Source: Alphaproteobacteria bacterium
Lineage (GTDB): Bacteria > Pseudomonadota > Alphaproteobacteria > ATCC43930 > CGMCC-115725
Assembly (NCBI GenBank): GCA_019238055.1
Contig: JAFAOB010000461.1
Coordinates: 1 to 35,177 of the forward strand
Length of the DNA: 35,177 nucleotides
Direction of reading: 5' to 3'
Position 1 is the stretch's first letter. Each line of letters begins with the position of its first letter. The notes beneath the pieces are model-generated. The model was given only the letters and a program-made list of their open reading frames with translations, made no database searches and was not told the origin of the DNA. Below are positions 26,052 to 34,678 of this stretch, piece by piece. The position numbers and the translations under genes are program-made.

Positions 26052-26978
26052 TCAGTTGCGGCTGCAAGCTCCCCCGCCGAGGACGCAAAATTTCGCGCAA
26101 TGCGGATGGTTGAGCGGCACGACCCCGCTCGCGGCAGCGAGGGTTTCACCCAATTCGAAGCGCTCGTCATAAGGCAATAGGGTACAAGCGAGAACCACCG
26201 GGTGGGCCGCACCCTTGCGTTTAACGATCATACGCGCGGACGCGCACATCACACTCTGCGGCGATTTGCCGAGAATACCCCAGCACGCCTCGGTGATTTC
26301 CGGCACATCGACCGAGGCATCCATCTCCGGAAAGACGATCAGCCGCACCGGGTCGCAGGCGTCGATCCCGACCCCAAGCTCCGCAAACAGAAGAGCGAAC
26401 CCATTGCGGATTTCGGTCTCTGATTCGCCCGAAAGCCGGCGGCTCGCGACATGCACCGAAAACCCATTGCGCGCGAGCCAGCAAAGCCCCTCGATCGTCG
26501 GCTTCCAGCTGCGCCGGCCGCGCTCCTGTTCGTGAACCGCACGGCCATAATGGTCGATCGAGACGCGGATCGTAAGCCGCTCGCCATAGCGTTCGTTGAG
26601 TTGCAGCAATGCCGCTTTGCACTTTGCCATCGGCCGCATCGCGTTGGTCAGAACCAGCGCGTCAAAACCGCGGGACAGCGCGTCTTCGAGCATCGCCATC
26701 AGTTCGGGGTTCATAAACGGCTCGCCGCCGGTAAAGCCGATTAGTCTTGTCGGCAATCCCCGAGCGGCGATCTCGTCGAGAAAGGCGGCCACTTCCACTG
26801 CAGTCAGATAGGCGAGCCGATCATTCTTTGGCGACGACTCGATGTAACAATGGCCGCAGGTCAGATTGCACAATGTCCCGGTATTGAACCACAGCGTTTC
26901 GAGCGCGCTCAGCGCGACCTGCGCCCGCCGCTCGCCCTTGGCGGTAACGAGCGGGTCGTGAAACTTGCGCGAATCCAT
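26052..26978 (-). CDS. Radical SAM protein with a C-terminal Cys cluster, unknown reaction
   Basis: A 308-residue radical SAM enzyme. The [4Fe-4S]/SAM motif CNLTCGHC places Cys37, Cys41 and Cys44 in a TGTLCNLTCGHCYIESSP context. TGGEPFMNPEL is the glycine-rich SAM site, and FDALVLTNAM and IRVSIDHY are barrel strands. The last 16 residues carry Cys294-x3-Cys298-x6-Cys305 (HPHCAKFCVLGGGACS), which could ligate an auxiliary cluster. It resembles SPASM/Twitch-type proteins that modify peptides or small molecules, but I cannot assign a substrate. The start is uncertain: ATG 26978 is chosen by family-like length, and ATG 26993 or GTG 27056 are alternatives, none with a strong ribosome site. Confidence 0.85.
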   Translation of the reverse strand: MDSRKFHDPLVTAKGERRAQVALSALETLWFNTGTLCNLTCGHCYIESSPKNDRLAYLTAVEVAAFLDEIAARGLPTRLIGFTGGEPFMNPELMAMLEDALSRGFDALVLTNAMRPMAKCKAALLQLNERYGERLTIRVSIDHYGRAVHEQERGRRSWKPTIEGLCWLARNGFSVHVASRRLSGESETEIRNGFALLFAELGVGIDACDPVRLIVFPEMDASVDVPEITEACWGILGKSPQSVMCASARMIVKRKGAAHPVVLACTLLPYDERFELGETLAAASGVVPLNHPHCAKFCVLGGGACSRN

Positions 26979-27078
26979 TGCGGCGCTGCCCATCGCGGTG
27001 ACGTCGATCCACGCAAATCTAGCTGCTCCCGCTTTTCCCGCCGATGCTGTTGCCACTCAAATTTTCGTAAGCAGGCCT

Positions 27079-27354
27079 CTATCGGCCGTAATTCGAATTC
27101 GTCTGGTATCCGCCGCCGCTGCTGCCCTCTTCCATCTGCTGATGTTGCAACCGGGCGCGTTCGCGGGCATGCTTGGCGGCCTCGTGATGACCGATCAGAC
27201 ATCCGACGCCGGCGCCCAGCAGGCCGTGGTGACCGAGAAAATGCCCGCCGACACCACCGACTGCCGCCCCTTTCAAGCAGCCCGCGGCATAGGCCGGGGC
27301 TCCGGCCAAGCCAGCGACAAGCAATGGCACTGCGAAGATCATCCCGCGTTTCAT
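27079..27354 (-). CDS. Small secreted glycine-rich protein
   Basis: A 91-residue protein. The signal peptide MKRGMIFAVPLLVAGLAGAPAYAA is followed by a Gly/His-rich segment (GCLKGAAVGGVGGHFLGHHGLLGAGVGCLIGHHEAAKHA) with two Cys and a glycine-zipper look, then a charged helix (RERARLQHQQMEEG) and a Gly/Ser/Asn tail. Likely periplasmic or membrane-associated. GGAGAAA lies 8 bases before the ATG. It is encoded just upstream of the radical SAM gene on the same strand, with 100 bases between its stop and that gene's start; co-transcription is possible. Function unknown. Confidence 0.75.
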   Translation of the reverse strand: MKRGMIFAVPLLVAGLAGAPAYAAGCLKGAAVGGVGGHFLGHHGLLGAGVGCLIGHHEAAKHARERARLQHQQMEEGSSGGGYQTNSNYGR

Positions 27355-27552
27355 TAACTTTCTCCACCGTGATTGATAGGTCATCGTTGGTGGAAACATT
27401 GCGGCTGCATAAATGGTTCGGTTTCCCGAGGCACCCGCATGACAGGCGATGCTGGCAAAGACGCGCGAAGGTCGCATATAGTTGCACTGTTCGATCCTTA
27501 TTACTAGGTTTTCTACTCTCGGCGGTTGCCGACAAACAAGATAGAACACGAC

Positions 27553-28806
27553 ATGGAGCACGCGATCCCGCGCCACATACGATTGACGTCGCACCCCGGG
27601 AGCGCCGGTCAAACCGCGATGGCGTTGTGCTGGGGTGCGGCCGACCCTGCTCGCCGCGGACCGGTTGTGGCGAGCCCAGCAGAGCCGAGTCGACGCAACG
27701 CGATCGGCTCCTATTCGGGCGCTTATGGGCTTTATCGCGCGCTCGCCATCGCGACTAAGGCGCTCGCGCGTGACCACCGCCCGGATTTGACCGACACGGC
27801 ACCGGTGGCGTTGATCGCACCCAACCCGCAATGGGGCGATCCGACAAAAATCGTCTCGCTCGATCCGTGGGGCCATCTGGTGGGCGAGGTGTTTGCCGAG
27901 ACGATCGCGGCCGGCATCGATGTTCGCCCGACAATCGCGGTCACCACAGCGCACATAGCGATGCCCGAGATCCGCGAGCGGATCGGTGAAGGGGATTTGA
28001 TCCCCGATGGAAGGGTCCTGCTCGACAATGGCGAAATCCGTGTGACCAAGGCGGCGATCGATCCGGTCTGGTATCTGCCCGGGCTCGCCACGCGGTTTGG
28101 CGTCCGCGAGAGCGAGCTGCGCCGTTGCCTGTTCGAGGAAACCGGCGGGATGTTTCCCGAGCTGGTGACGCGGCCGGATCTCGAAGTGCTGTTGCCGCCG
28201 ATCGGGGGAGCCACGGTCTATCTGTTCGGCGAGGTCGATCGGATCGCGGTAGCGGGCACCGTAATTGCTTGCCGCGTCCATGACGAATGCAACGGGTCGG
28301 ATGTATTCGGCTCGGACATTTGCACCTGCCGGCCTTACTTGGTGCACGGCATCGAGGTGTGTGTCGCGACTGCGCAACAAGGCGGAGTCGGGATCATCGT
28401 CTACAATCGGAAAGAGGGTCGTGCGCTCGGCGAGGTTACCAAATTCCTGGTCTACAACGCCCGCAAGCGTCAGGTGGGCGGCGACCGCGCCGACACTTAT
28501 TTCCGCCGCACCGAATGCGTCGCCGGCGTACAGGATTTGCGTTTTCAGGAATTGATGCCGGACGTTCTGCATTGGCTCGGCGTGCGGCGCATCGATCGCT
28601 GGGTATCGATGTCGAACATCAAGCGCTCGGCACTCGAGGCGCAAGGAATCGAAATCGTAGAGCAGATGGCGATCCCGGAACGGCTGGTGCCGCTCGACGC
28701 ATCCGTCGAAATCGAGGCCAAAAAGGCGGCGGGCTATTTCAATCCTTCGGGCGCGGCTGACATGACCCAATTGCACAACGTCAAGGGCCGTGCCCTCGGC
28801 AAGTGA
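27553..28806 (+). CDS. URC1-type GTP cyclohydrolase II-like protein (uracil catabolism)
   Basis: A 417-residue protein. The C-terminal half has the RibA-type zinc site Cys246-x10-Cys257-x-Cys259 (HDECNGSDVFGSDICTC), with the same spacing as Cys54/65/67 of E. coli RibA, and the KEGRALGEVTKFLVYN segment in place of RibA's REGRGIGL. The N-terminal 220 residues are an extension not present in riboflavin-type RibA. Together with the two genes that follow, this matches URC1 of the uracil-catabolic (URC) route, where a uracil-derived nucleotide ring is opened instead of GTP. The ATG at 27553 lacks a good ribosome site; a TTG at 27526 is an alternative. Its end overlaps URC4 by 17 bases. Confidence 0.88.
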   Translation: MEHAIPRHIRLTSHPGSAGQTAMALCWGAADPARRGPVVASPAEPSRRNAIGSYSGAYGLYRALAIATKALARDHRPDLTDTAPVALIAPNPQWGDPTKIVSLDPWGHLVGEVFAETIAAGIDVRPTIAVTTAHIAMPEIRERIGEGDLIPDGRVLLDNGEIRVTKAAIDPVWYLPGLATRFGVRESELRRCLFEETGGMFPELVTRPDLEVLLPPIGGATVYLFGEVDRIAVAGTVIACRVHDECNGSDVFGSDICTCRPYLVHGIEVCVATAQQGGVGIIVYNRKEGRALGEVTKFLVYNARKRQVGGDRADTYFRRTECVAGVQDLRFQELMPDVLHWLGVRRIDRWVSMSNIKRSALEAQGIEIVEQMAIPERLVPLDASVEIEAKKAAGYFNPSGAADMTQLHNVKGRALGK

Positions 28807-30001
28807 CGCGCGCGCCCAGGCCGCGGCGCTGTTGACCGCCACGGCGGTGCGCGAGCGCAGTGCCATGGTGTTTGCCGCCGTCGAGCGGGGCGACAGCACG
28901 TATTTCCGGCTCGATCTCGCGCGGCTGGACGAGGCGGCCGACCGGGTCGCCGTCGTCACGCGTCGGCGCTACCCCGATCTCACCGTTCCGCTTCACAGCC
29001 GCTGGCGGCACTTTTCCGTGGATGGGATCGACCGCGCTGCCTTTGTCGCGTCCGGAGCCGACGGCGCGGAGCGAACGCGGGCGCTGATCGATTTGGCAGT
29101 CATCTCTGTCTTGCTCGATGCCGGCGCAGGGCGCGGGTGGCGTTACCATGAGGCTGAAACCGGGCAGGTCTGGGGTCGGTCCGAGGGACTTGCGGTGGCA
29201 AGCCTGCGGGCGATGCAGCAGGGAGTGTTTTCTGCCGATCCTGCAGCACCGTGGCGCGCCGATGCCGCGGCCCTGGCGCAGATTAACTCGGAACGCCTCG
29301 CCGCCGCGTTTCAGCACGGGCCAAGTAACCAGCTTCTCGGCTTCGATAGCCGTGCCGCATTGTTGCGCCGCTTGGGCGAGGTCTGCGCCGAGGACCCGCA
29401 GCGCTTTGGCATCCCGGCGCGGCCCGGTAACCTCCTTGATTATTGGCTGGCGCACCATCAGCTGCTGTCGGCGTCCGAGATCCTGCACGTCTTGCTCGTC
29501 GCTCTGGGGCCGATCTGGCCTGCGCGCGTAAGTCTCGGCGGTGTTCCGCTCGGTGATTGCGGACGGCACCGCGCAGTGCCGGGCGACGGCATCGTACCGT
29601 TTCATAAATTATCACAATGGCTTGCATATTCCCTGATCGAGCCGCTCGAAGCCGCGGGCATTCGGGTCGGTGGCCTCGATGGGCTTACCGGGCTCGCCGA
29701 ATATCGCAATGGCGGGCTGTTTTTGGATTGCGGCGTAATCGAACCGCGCGATCAGAGGCTGTTATCCTGTCCTCTCGAGGCGACGAGCGAGCCGGTCGTC
29801 GAGTGGCGGGCACTAACCGTGATCTTGCTCGACCATTTGGCAGCCGCGGTCCGCGCCCGGCTTGGCAAGTCGGCGCAGGCGTTTCCGCTCGCCTGCGTGC
29901 TCGAAGGCGGCAGTTGGGCCGCCGGCCGCGAGATCGCGTTCGAACGCCGTCCCGACGGCAGCGCCCCAATCGCCATTACCAGCGACGGCACCTTGTTCTA
30001 G
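28790..30001 (+). CDS. URC4 (DUF1688) uracil-catabolism protein
   Basis: A 403-residue protein with a GTG start at 28790, inside the end of URC1 and preceded by AAGGG. It has the DUF1688 pattern: TATAVRERSAMVFAAVERGD..YFRLDLARLD near the start, YPDLTVPLHSRWRHFSVDG, then the long middle GWRYHEAETGQVWGRSEGLAVASL, LDYWL, GDGIVPFHKLSQWLAYSLIEPLEAAGI and EYRNGGLFLDCGVI. The biochemical step of this family is not settled, but it is required for growth on uracil in yeasts that use the URC pathway. Overlap with URC1 implies translational coupling. Good length and no broken motif. Confidence 0.9.
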   Translation: MPSASDARAQAAALLTATAVRERSAMVFAAVERGDSTYFRLDLARLDEAADRVAVVTRRRYPDLTVPLHSRWRHFSVDGIDRAAFVASGADGAERTRALIDLAVISVLLDAGAGRGWRYHEAETGQVWGRSEGLAVASLRAMQQGVFSADPAAPWRADAAALAQINSERLAAAFQHGPSNQLLGFDSRAALLRRLGEVCAEDPQRFGIPARPGNLLDYWLAHHQLLSASEILHVLLVALGPIWPARVSLGGVPLGDCGRHRAVPGDGIVPFHKLSQWLAYSLIEPLEAAGIRVGGLDGLTGLAEYRNGGLFLDCGVIEPRDQRLLSCPLEATSEPVVEWRALTVILLDHLAAAVRARLGKSAQAFPLACVLEGGSWAAGREIAFERRPDGSAPIAITSDGTLF

Positions 30002-30110
30002 CGGAGTGGCGCGAACCATAAACAGGGCCTGAACTACGCGAGATTGCTTCGCGTATTTGCAACGAAAGCGAGATAATAGAGTTCCGGTCCGGGAGATGAG
30101 GAGGGCCAGC

Positions 30111-30752
30111 ATGCAGCAACCGCGGGCGGGGTTGACCATCGTCGATCACCCGCTGGTCCAGCACAAACTGTCGTTGATGCGCGACCGCAATACCTCGACC
30201 GCGGAGTTTCGCCGGCTGTTGCGCGAGATCAGCTTGTTGCTTGCTTACGAAGCGACGCGCGATCTGCCGCTCGAATATGCGGAAATCGAGACCCCACTCG
30301 AACGCGGCAGCTTTCCGGTGATTTCGGGCAAAAAGCTGTGCTTGGTCTCAATCCTGCGTGCCGGCAATGGCATCCTCGACGGGATGATTGACCTCTTGCC
30401 ATCGGCCCGAGTCGGCCATATTGGCATTTATCGTGAACCGCGCACCCTGCAAGCGGTCGAGTACTATTTAAAACTGCCGGAGGATTTGGCGGACCGCGAT
30501 GTGATCCTGGTCGACCCGATGCTGGCGACTGGCAATTCGGCGGTGGCGGCGATTTCCCGCCTTGTTGAGCTGAAAGCGCGCTCGATCAAATTTGTCTGTC
30601 TGGTTGCAGCGCCCGAAGGGATCAATACGGTTCTCGGCATTTTTCCTGATGTCGGGATCGTGGCTGCGGCTGTCGACCGCTGCCTCGACGCCCACGGCTA
30701 TATCTTACCGGGCCTCGGCGATGCCGGCGATCGCCTGTTCGGAACCAAGTAA
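30111..30752 (+). CDS. upp: Uracil phosphoribosyltransferase (URC6-type)
   Basis: A 213-residue phosphoribosyltransferase converting uracil and PRPP to UMP. The PRPP-binding motif is [15 protein letters not shown] (about 131-145). [11 protein letters not shown] replaces the usual LRAGLGMxDGM, and the C-terminus [18 protein letters not shown] is the uracil-binding end. GAGGAGG lies 7 bases before the ATG at 30111, so the longer in-frame ORF is rejected. It follows URC4 by 109 bases, the expected third member of a URC cluster, where UMP formation is the first step. It could also serve general uracil salvage. Convergent with the Spy-like gene, three bases between the stops. Confidence 0.95.
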   Translation: MQQPRAGLTIVDHPLVQHKLSLMRDRNTSTAEFRRLLREISLLLAYEATRDLPLEYAEIETPLERGSFPVISGKKLCLVSILRAGNGILDGMIDLLPSARVGHIGIYREPRTLQAVEYYLKLPEDLADRDVILVDPMLATGNSAVAAISRLVELKARSIKFVCLVAAPEGINTVLGIFPDVGIVAAAVDRCLDAHGYILPGLGDAGDRLFGTK

Positions 30753-30755
30753 AGC

Positions 30756-31259
30756 CTAGTGCGCCGCCGCGTGACCGGGACCTGGCGACCATGGACGCGG
30801 ATGCTGTCGTGCGAGTTCTACAAATTGGGCGCGCTGAGCAGGCGACAAAGTCGCCAAAAACGACAAGGTCGTCGTCGTCAGGTCATGCACAAAAATTCGC
30901 CGCTCCGCTGCCGCATGATCGAAAAGCTGCATGATTTTGGCTTCGTCGGCCCCGGGCTTGCCAACCTCTGACCAGGCGCTCGCAATCAATGGCTGCGTCG
31001 CTTTGTGCATCGCCTGCAGGCTCTGGCGAATGGTCTGAGAGTAATGGGCGAAAGCCTTCTGCTGCCACGGGTCAAGGTGGAGTTCGCTCGCCATCTGCGC
31101 GAGCCGGTCTTCGGGCGTCAGAACCGGAGCCGGCGCGTGGACCCGTATCCACAACGCGCCAATCATGAAGAACAGGTTGAGCGCCAGAGAGAGGGCCAGC
31201 AGCGCCTTCCACCAATACTGGCGCGCGCCGCCGTGGACAAGCGGTTCGACCAGCATCAT
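30756..31259 (-). CDS. Spy/CpxP-like periplasmic stress protein (membrane-anchored)
   Basis: A 167-residue protein with one N-terminal membrane segment (WWKALLALSLALNLFFMIGALWI, about 17-38) and a periplasmic helical domain. LTPEDRLAQMASELHLDPWQQKAFAHYSQTIRQSLQAM and DLTTTTLSFLATLSPAQRAQFVELARQHPRPW resemble the LTxxQ-type heavy-metal-sensor/Spy fold, with two repeated 'L..xQ' helices. The ATG overlaps the stop of the anti-sigma gene, so they are translated together. By position it probably senses or buffers envelope stress for the sigma/anti-sigma pair. The family assignment is by pattern and moderate. Confidence 0.7.
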   Translation of the reverse strand: MMLVEPLVHGGARQYWWKALLALSLALNLFFMIGALWIRVHAPAPVLTPEDRLAQMASELHLDPWQQKAFAHYSQTIRQSLQAMHKATQPLIASAWSEVGKPGADEAKIMQLFDHAAAERRIFVHDLTTTTLSFLATLSPAQRAQFVELARQHPRPWSPGPGHAAAH

Positions 31260-31813
31260 GTCTGCTGGCCCGCGCCGAGATCGCGCAAGAAACCGGTTGG
31301 CGGATCGAGCAGCTCAGGCAGCGGATTATCGTCGCTGATCTGGTTGGGCTGATTGGGTTGGATCAAGGTCAGCGACGCGCCGCTGCCCATCGAGAAACCA
31401 AGCCAGCCTGCAAAGGCGATCGCTGCCGCAAGACTGCCCCATTGTGCGACCGCATGCAGGATCTGCCGCCCGGCAAAGTGGGGCGATGCGGTGGCATGGC
31501 GACGCTCGGACATAACAGCAGCGAGGCCGCTCGCACGCTTGATGATGCGTTCGATGTCACCTGGCAGTGGAATCCCGCCGGCAGAGAGCGCCCGTGCTGC
31601 GGCGACATCGGCGCGCGCAATCGGATCGTCGGCAACCAGTGCTGCAACCCGATCATATTCGTCATCCGTAAGCATTCCATCGGCGAATGCGGCGAGATCG
31701 AGAAACCGCCCGGCCTCGTCATCGGGTGCATCAATCGTGCGGCAGCGCTGCCATAAGCTTCGCCCGGCTGCAAAACCCGCGGGTCCTCCCGTTAAATCGT
31801 TGCTTCTGGTCAT
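31256..31813 (-). CDS. Membrane anti-sigma factor
   Basis: A 185-residue protein. The N-terminal cytosolic region (LDLAAFADGMLTDDEYDRVAALVADDP at about 38-64) has the anti-sigma-domain pattern of a short helical bundle, without the HxxxCxxC zinc motif. One transmembrane helix follows at about 122-148 (AQWGSLAAAIAFAGWLGFSMG), then a short periplasmic tail. It is encoded directly after the ECF sigma gene on the same strand (70 bases) and overlaps the Spy-like gene, which fits a role in binding and restraining the sigma factor. GGAGAG precedes the ATG. Confidence 0.8.
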   Translation of the reverse strand: MTRSNDLTGGPAGFAAGRSLWQRCRTIDAPDDEAGRFLDLAAFADGMLTDDEYDRVAALVADDPIARADVAAARALSAGGIPLPGDIERIIKRASGLAAVMSERRHATASPHFAGRQILHAVAQWGSLAAAIAFAGWLGFSMGSGASLTLIQPNQPNQISDDNPLPELLDPPTGFLRDLGAGQQT

Positions 31814-31883
31814 CGCACCGCTCTCCGCGGATATCTATGCGGAGTGCCGTGACGACATCCCCGCAACCTTTGGGATAAAAAGT

Positions 31884-32456
31884 TCATTCTGCTCCCGCTT
31901 TGAAATGAGCACGCAGTTTGATCATTGCTTTGTGGTGCGCGCTGCGCACGGTCTGCGGGTCGATGCCGAGGCGTGCCGCGACCTCCGCCACCTCCATCTC
32001 TTGATCGTAGAGCATTGCCAAAATCTCGCGTTGGCGCGGCGACAGCAAGGCTTCCGGCAGCTTGAGCTTGCGCGCCGGCTCGACCGCGTCGACCGAAAGC
32101 TGGGTTTCGGGCACCGCATCGATCGGCACCACCACCGGACGATGCCGCCGCAACGCGTCGCGCGCAGTGCTGCGGGCAACGATCGTAATCCAGGTCGATA
32201 GCCCGGCTCGTTCCGGGTCATAGCTGCGCAATAGCCGAAAATCGTTGCGGCACAGCCGGACAAAGACTTCCTGGGTCAGATCCTCGACCTCGGCGGCCTC
32301 GCGTGCGACGCCACGCACGGCTGTGACGATCAACCCCGCATATCGCCGTACAAACGCATCCCAGGCGCCCGGTTCACCCTTGATAAGTGCACCGAGCAGG
32401 CCATCTTGCGCCGGCCGCGGCGCCTCCGCATCCGGCTGAGTACGAGGGCGCCTCAA
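31884..32456 (-). CDS. ECF-type RNA polymerase sigma factor
   Basis: A 190-residue sigma-70 factor of the extracytoplasmic-function class. Region 2 (about 20-95) has [17 protein letters not shown], then the 2.2/2.3 segment [51 protein letters not shown]. Region 4 (about 135-185) has [45 protein letters not shown]. There is no region 3. The only plausible start is a TTG at 32456, whose bases overlap the TGA stop of the fumarase gene, with no clear Shine-Dalgarno, so translation may depend on ribosomes finishing fumA. Part of a sigma/anti-sigma/Spy-like module. Confidence 0.9.
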   Translation of the reverse strand: MRRPRTQPDAEAPRPAQDGLLGALIKGEPGAWDAFVRRYAGLIVTAVRGVAREAAEVEDLTQEVFVRLCRNDFRLLRSYDPERAGLSTWITIVARSTARDALRRHRPVVVPIDAVPETQLSVDAVEPARKLKLPEALLSPRQREILAMLYDQEMEVAEVAARLGIDPQTVRSAHHKAMIKLRAHFKAGAE

Positions 32457-34066
32457 GTCAGCGCGGCAAAAAAGTCATTGCCCTTGTCGTCGATGACGAT
32501 AAAGGCGGGGAAATTTTCGACCTCGATCCGCCAAACCGCTTCCATGCCGAGCTCGGGGTATTCAAGGATCTCGACGTTGCGGATGCAGTCCTGGGCGAGG
32601 CGGGCCGCCGGCCCGCCGATCGAACCCAGATAGAACCCACCATGCTTATGACAGGCCTCGCGCACTTCGGCCCCACGATTGCCCTTGGCGAGCGTTACAA
32701 AGCTGCCGCCGGCGGCCATGAATGCATCGACATAGCTATCCATGCGGCCGGCGGTCGTCGGCCCGAACGAACCGGAAGCGTAGCCCCCGGGAGTCTTGGC
32801 CGGGCCGGCGTAATAGATCGGATGGTTCTTGGCATAGTCGGGCAGCCCCTTGCCGCGGTCGAGGCGTTCCTGCAATTTTGCATGAGCGATGTCGCGCGCG
32901 ACAACGAGCGGTCCAGTCAGGCTGAGCCGTGTCTTGATCGGATATTGCGAGAGGGTGCGGCGGATTTCGGCCATCGGCCGGTCGAGATCGATCGGCACAA
33001 CCTCGCCGCCGAGAACGCCCTCATCGATATCCGGCATGAAGCGCGCCGGATCGGTTTCGAGCGCTTCGAGAAAAACGCCGTTTGCAGTGATCTTGCCCAG
33101 GATCTGCCGGTCTGCCGAGCACGACACGCCGATGCCGATCGGCAAACTGGCGCCGTGCCGCGGCAGTCGGATCACCCGCACATCGTGGCAAAAATACTTG
33201 CCGCCGAACTGTGCCCCGATGCCAAGTCCGCGCGTCAGCGCCAGCACCTCTTCCTCAAAGTCGCGGTCGCGATAAGCCTGGCCGTAGCGGTTACCCTCCG
33301 CCGGCAAGCTGTCGAGATAGCGGCAGCTGGCGAGCTTGACGGTCTTCAAGGTCATCTCGGCCGAGGTGCCGCCGATGACGATTGCAAGGTGATAGGGCGG
33401 ACAGGCGGCGGTGCCGAGGGTACGGATCTTTTCGTCGAGAAATTTGAGCAGCGATTTCGGGTTCAGCACCGCTTTCGACTGCTGGTAAAGAAAACTCTTA
33501 TTGGCGGAGCCGCCGCCTTTGGCGATGAACAGAAACTTGTATTCCTCCCCGGGCTCGGCAAACAGGTCGATCTGGGCCGGCAGATTGTCGCCGGTGTTGA
33601 CCTCTTCGTACATCGAGAGCGGAGCGAGCTGGCTATAGCGCAGATAGGCCTCGGTGTAGGTGCGCCGGATGCCGGCCGACAGCGCCGCGGCATCATCGCC
33701 TCCGGTCCATACCTGCTGGCCTTTCTTGCCCATGACGATAGCGGTGCCCGTGTCCTGACACATCGGCAGCACCTTACCGGCGGCAATATTGGCGTTTTTG
33801 AGGAGATCGAGGGCGACGAACTTGTCGTTCGACGACGCCTCAGGATCATCAAGGATCGCGCGCAACGAGACGAGATGGCCGGAGCGCAGCAGATGGGCGC
33901 AATCAAAGAAGGCCTCGCTCGCGAGCCGGGTCAGCGCCTCCGGCTCGATCTTGATGATGCGCTGGCCTTCGAAATTGCCGGTCGTGATATAGTCGCCAGT
34001 TAGCTTGCGATACGGCGCATCATCGGCACCGAGCGGGAACAGCTCGTGAAAGGAAATGTCGGCCAT
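32453..34066 (-). CDS. fumA: Class I fumarate hydratase ([4Fe-4S])
   Basis: A 537-residue TCA-cycle enzyme interconverting fumarate and malate. The cluster cysteines are Cys103 (PMCQDTG), Cys222 (GTAACPPYH) and Cys316 (GVSCSADRQ), the same spacing as Cys105/224/318 of E. coli FumA. The N-terminal domain contains [11 protein letters not shown]. The C-terminal fumarase beta domain has [37 protein letters not shown]. Normal family length. GGAGCC precedes the ATG. It is encoded 63 bases after sspB, and its stop overlaps the start of the sigma-factor gene. A [4Fe-4S] fumarase is oxygen-sensitive; whether this organism also has a class II enzyme is unknown. Confidence 0.95.
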   Translation of the reverse strand: MADISFHELFPLGADDAPYRKLTGDYITTGNFEGQRIIKIEPEALTRLASEAFFDCAHLLRSGHLVSLRAILDDPEASSNDKFVALDLLKNANIAAGKVLPMCQDTGTAIVMGKKGQQVWTGGDDAAALSAGIRRTYTEAYLRYSQLAPLSMYEEVNTGDNLPAQIDLFAEPGEEYKFLFIAKGGGSANKSFLYQQSKAVLNPKSLLKFLDEKIRTLGTAACPPYHLAIVIGGTSAEMTLKTVKLASCRYLDSLPAEGNRYGQAYRDRDFEEEVLALTRGLGIGAQFGGKYFCHDVRVIRLPRHGASLPIGIGVSCSADRQILGKITANGVFLEALETDPARFMPDIDEGVLGGEVVPIDLDRPMAEIRRTLSQYPIKTRLSLTGPLVVARDIAHAKLQERLDRGKGLPDYAKNHPIYYAGPAKTPGGYASGSFGPTTAGRMDSYVDAFMAAGGSFVTLAKGNRGAEVREACHKHGGFYLGSIGGPAARLAQDCIRNVEILEYPELGMEAVWRIEVENFPAFIVIDDKGNDFFAALT

Positions 34067-34129
34067 GCTGGGCTCCGCGGTCGGGTTCGGGCGCAGAATC
34101 GCCGTTTGCGGCCCTGCGTCAAGTGGCGG

Positions 34130-34642
34130 CTAGCGCTTGCGGAACCGATCGAGTGTTACGACTTCGGCGGCGGGCCGCTCGCTCTCCTTACTAGTGCGCG
34201 GTTTGTCGTCAGTTTGCTCGCCAATTGGCAGGGCGGTAGGTGCTTTGGCGGGGAGCGTCGGCTCTGCGGCGTCGGGCGGCATCGCCGAGGGCATCTGAAA
34301 TTGCAGACCGAACTTGACCGAGGGGTCGGCAAAGGTGGTGATTGCCGCGAATGGGATGGTCAGCCGCTCCATCCGGCTGGAAAAGCTCAAGGTTACCGAA
34401 AAAGCGTTCTCCCCAACCTCAAGGCCCCAAAATTGGTGCTGCAGCACGATCGTCATGTCTTCCGGATATTTCGCCAAGAGCTGCGGCGGAATGATGACTC
34501 CGGGGGCTCCGGTACGAAAGCTGATGTAGAAATGGTGATCGCCGCGCAACCCGTCGCGCGCCGCGCGCGCGAGCGCTTCGCGAGCAACCCCGCGCAGCGC
34601 CGTCTCGACCATTTTTTCATACTGGAAGAGATCCTGGGCCAT
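34130..34642 (-). CDS. sspB: SspB, ClpXP adaptor (alpha type)
   Basis: A 170-residue adaptor that binds the ssrA degradation tag and delivers tagged proteins to ClpXP. The substrate-binding barrel spans about 20-120 (LRGDHHFYISFRTGAPGVIIPPQLLAKYPEDMTIVLQHQFWGLEV, then SFSSRMERLTIPFAAITTFADPSVKFGLQF). A Pro/Ala-rich linker follows, and then the C-terminal ClpX-binding tail VVTLDRFRKR. I chose the ATG at 34642 over the upstream TTG at 34666. The neighbour upstream on the same strand is ssrA itself, and downstream is fumA. Function is well supported by sequence and context. Confidence 0.92.
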   Translation of the reverse strand: MAQDLFQYEKMVETALRGVAREALARAARDGLRGDHHFYISFRTGAPGVIIPPQLLAKYPEDMTIVLQHQFWGLEVGENAFSVTLSFSSRMERLTIPFAAITTFADPSVKFGLQFQMPSAMPPDAAEPTLPAKAPTALPIGEQTDDKPRTSKESERPAAEVVTLDRFRKR

Positions 34643-34678
34643 TTTTGCGGCTCGCTTTTGTTTCAATCACTAGAAGGG

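Noticed and set aside
27079-28959. Long open frame (626 codons) on the minus strand opposite URC1
   Set aside because: Only its last 91 codons (the Gly-rich secreted protein with its own start at 27354) look real; the remainder is the antisense of URC1.
32387-34003. Long plus-strand open frame (538 codons)
   Set aside because: Antisense of fumA; no protein pattern.
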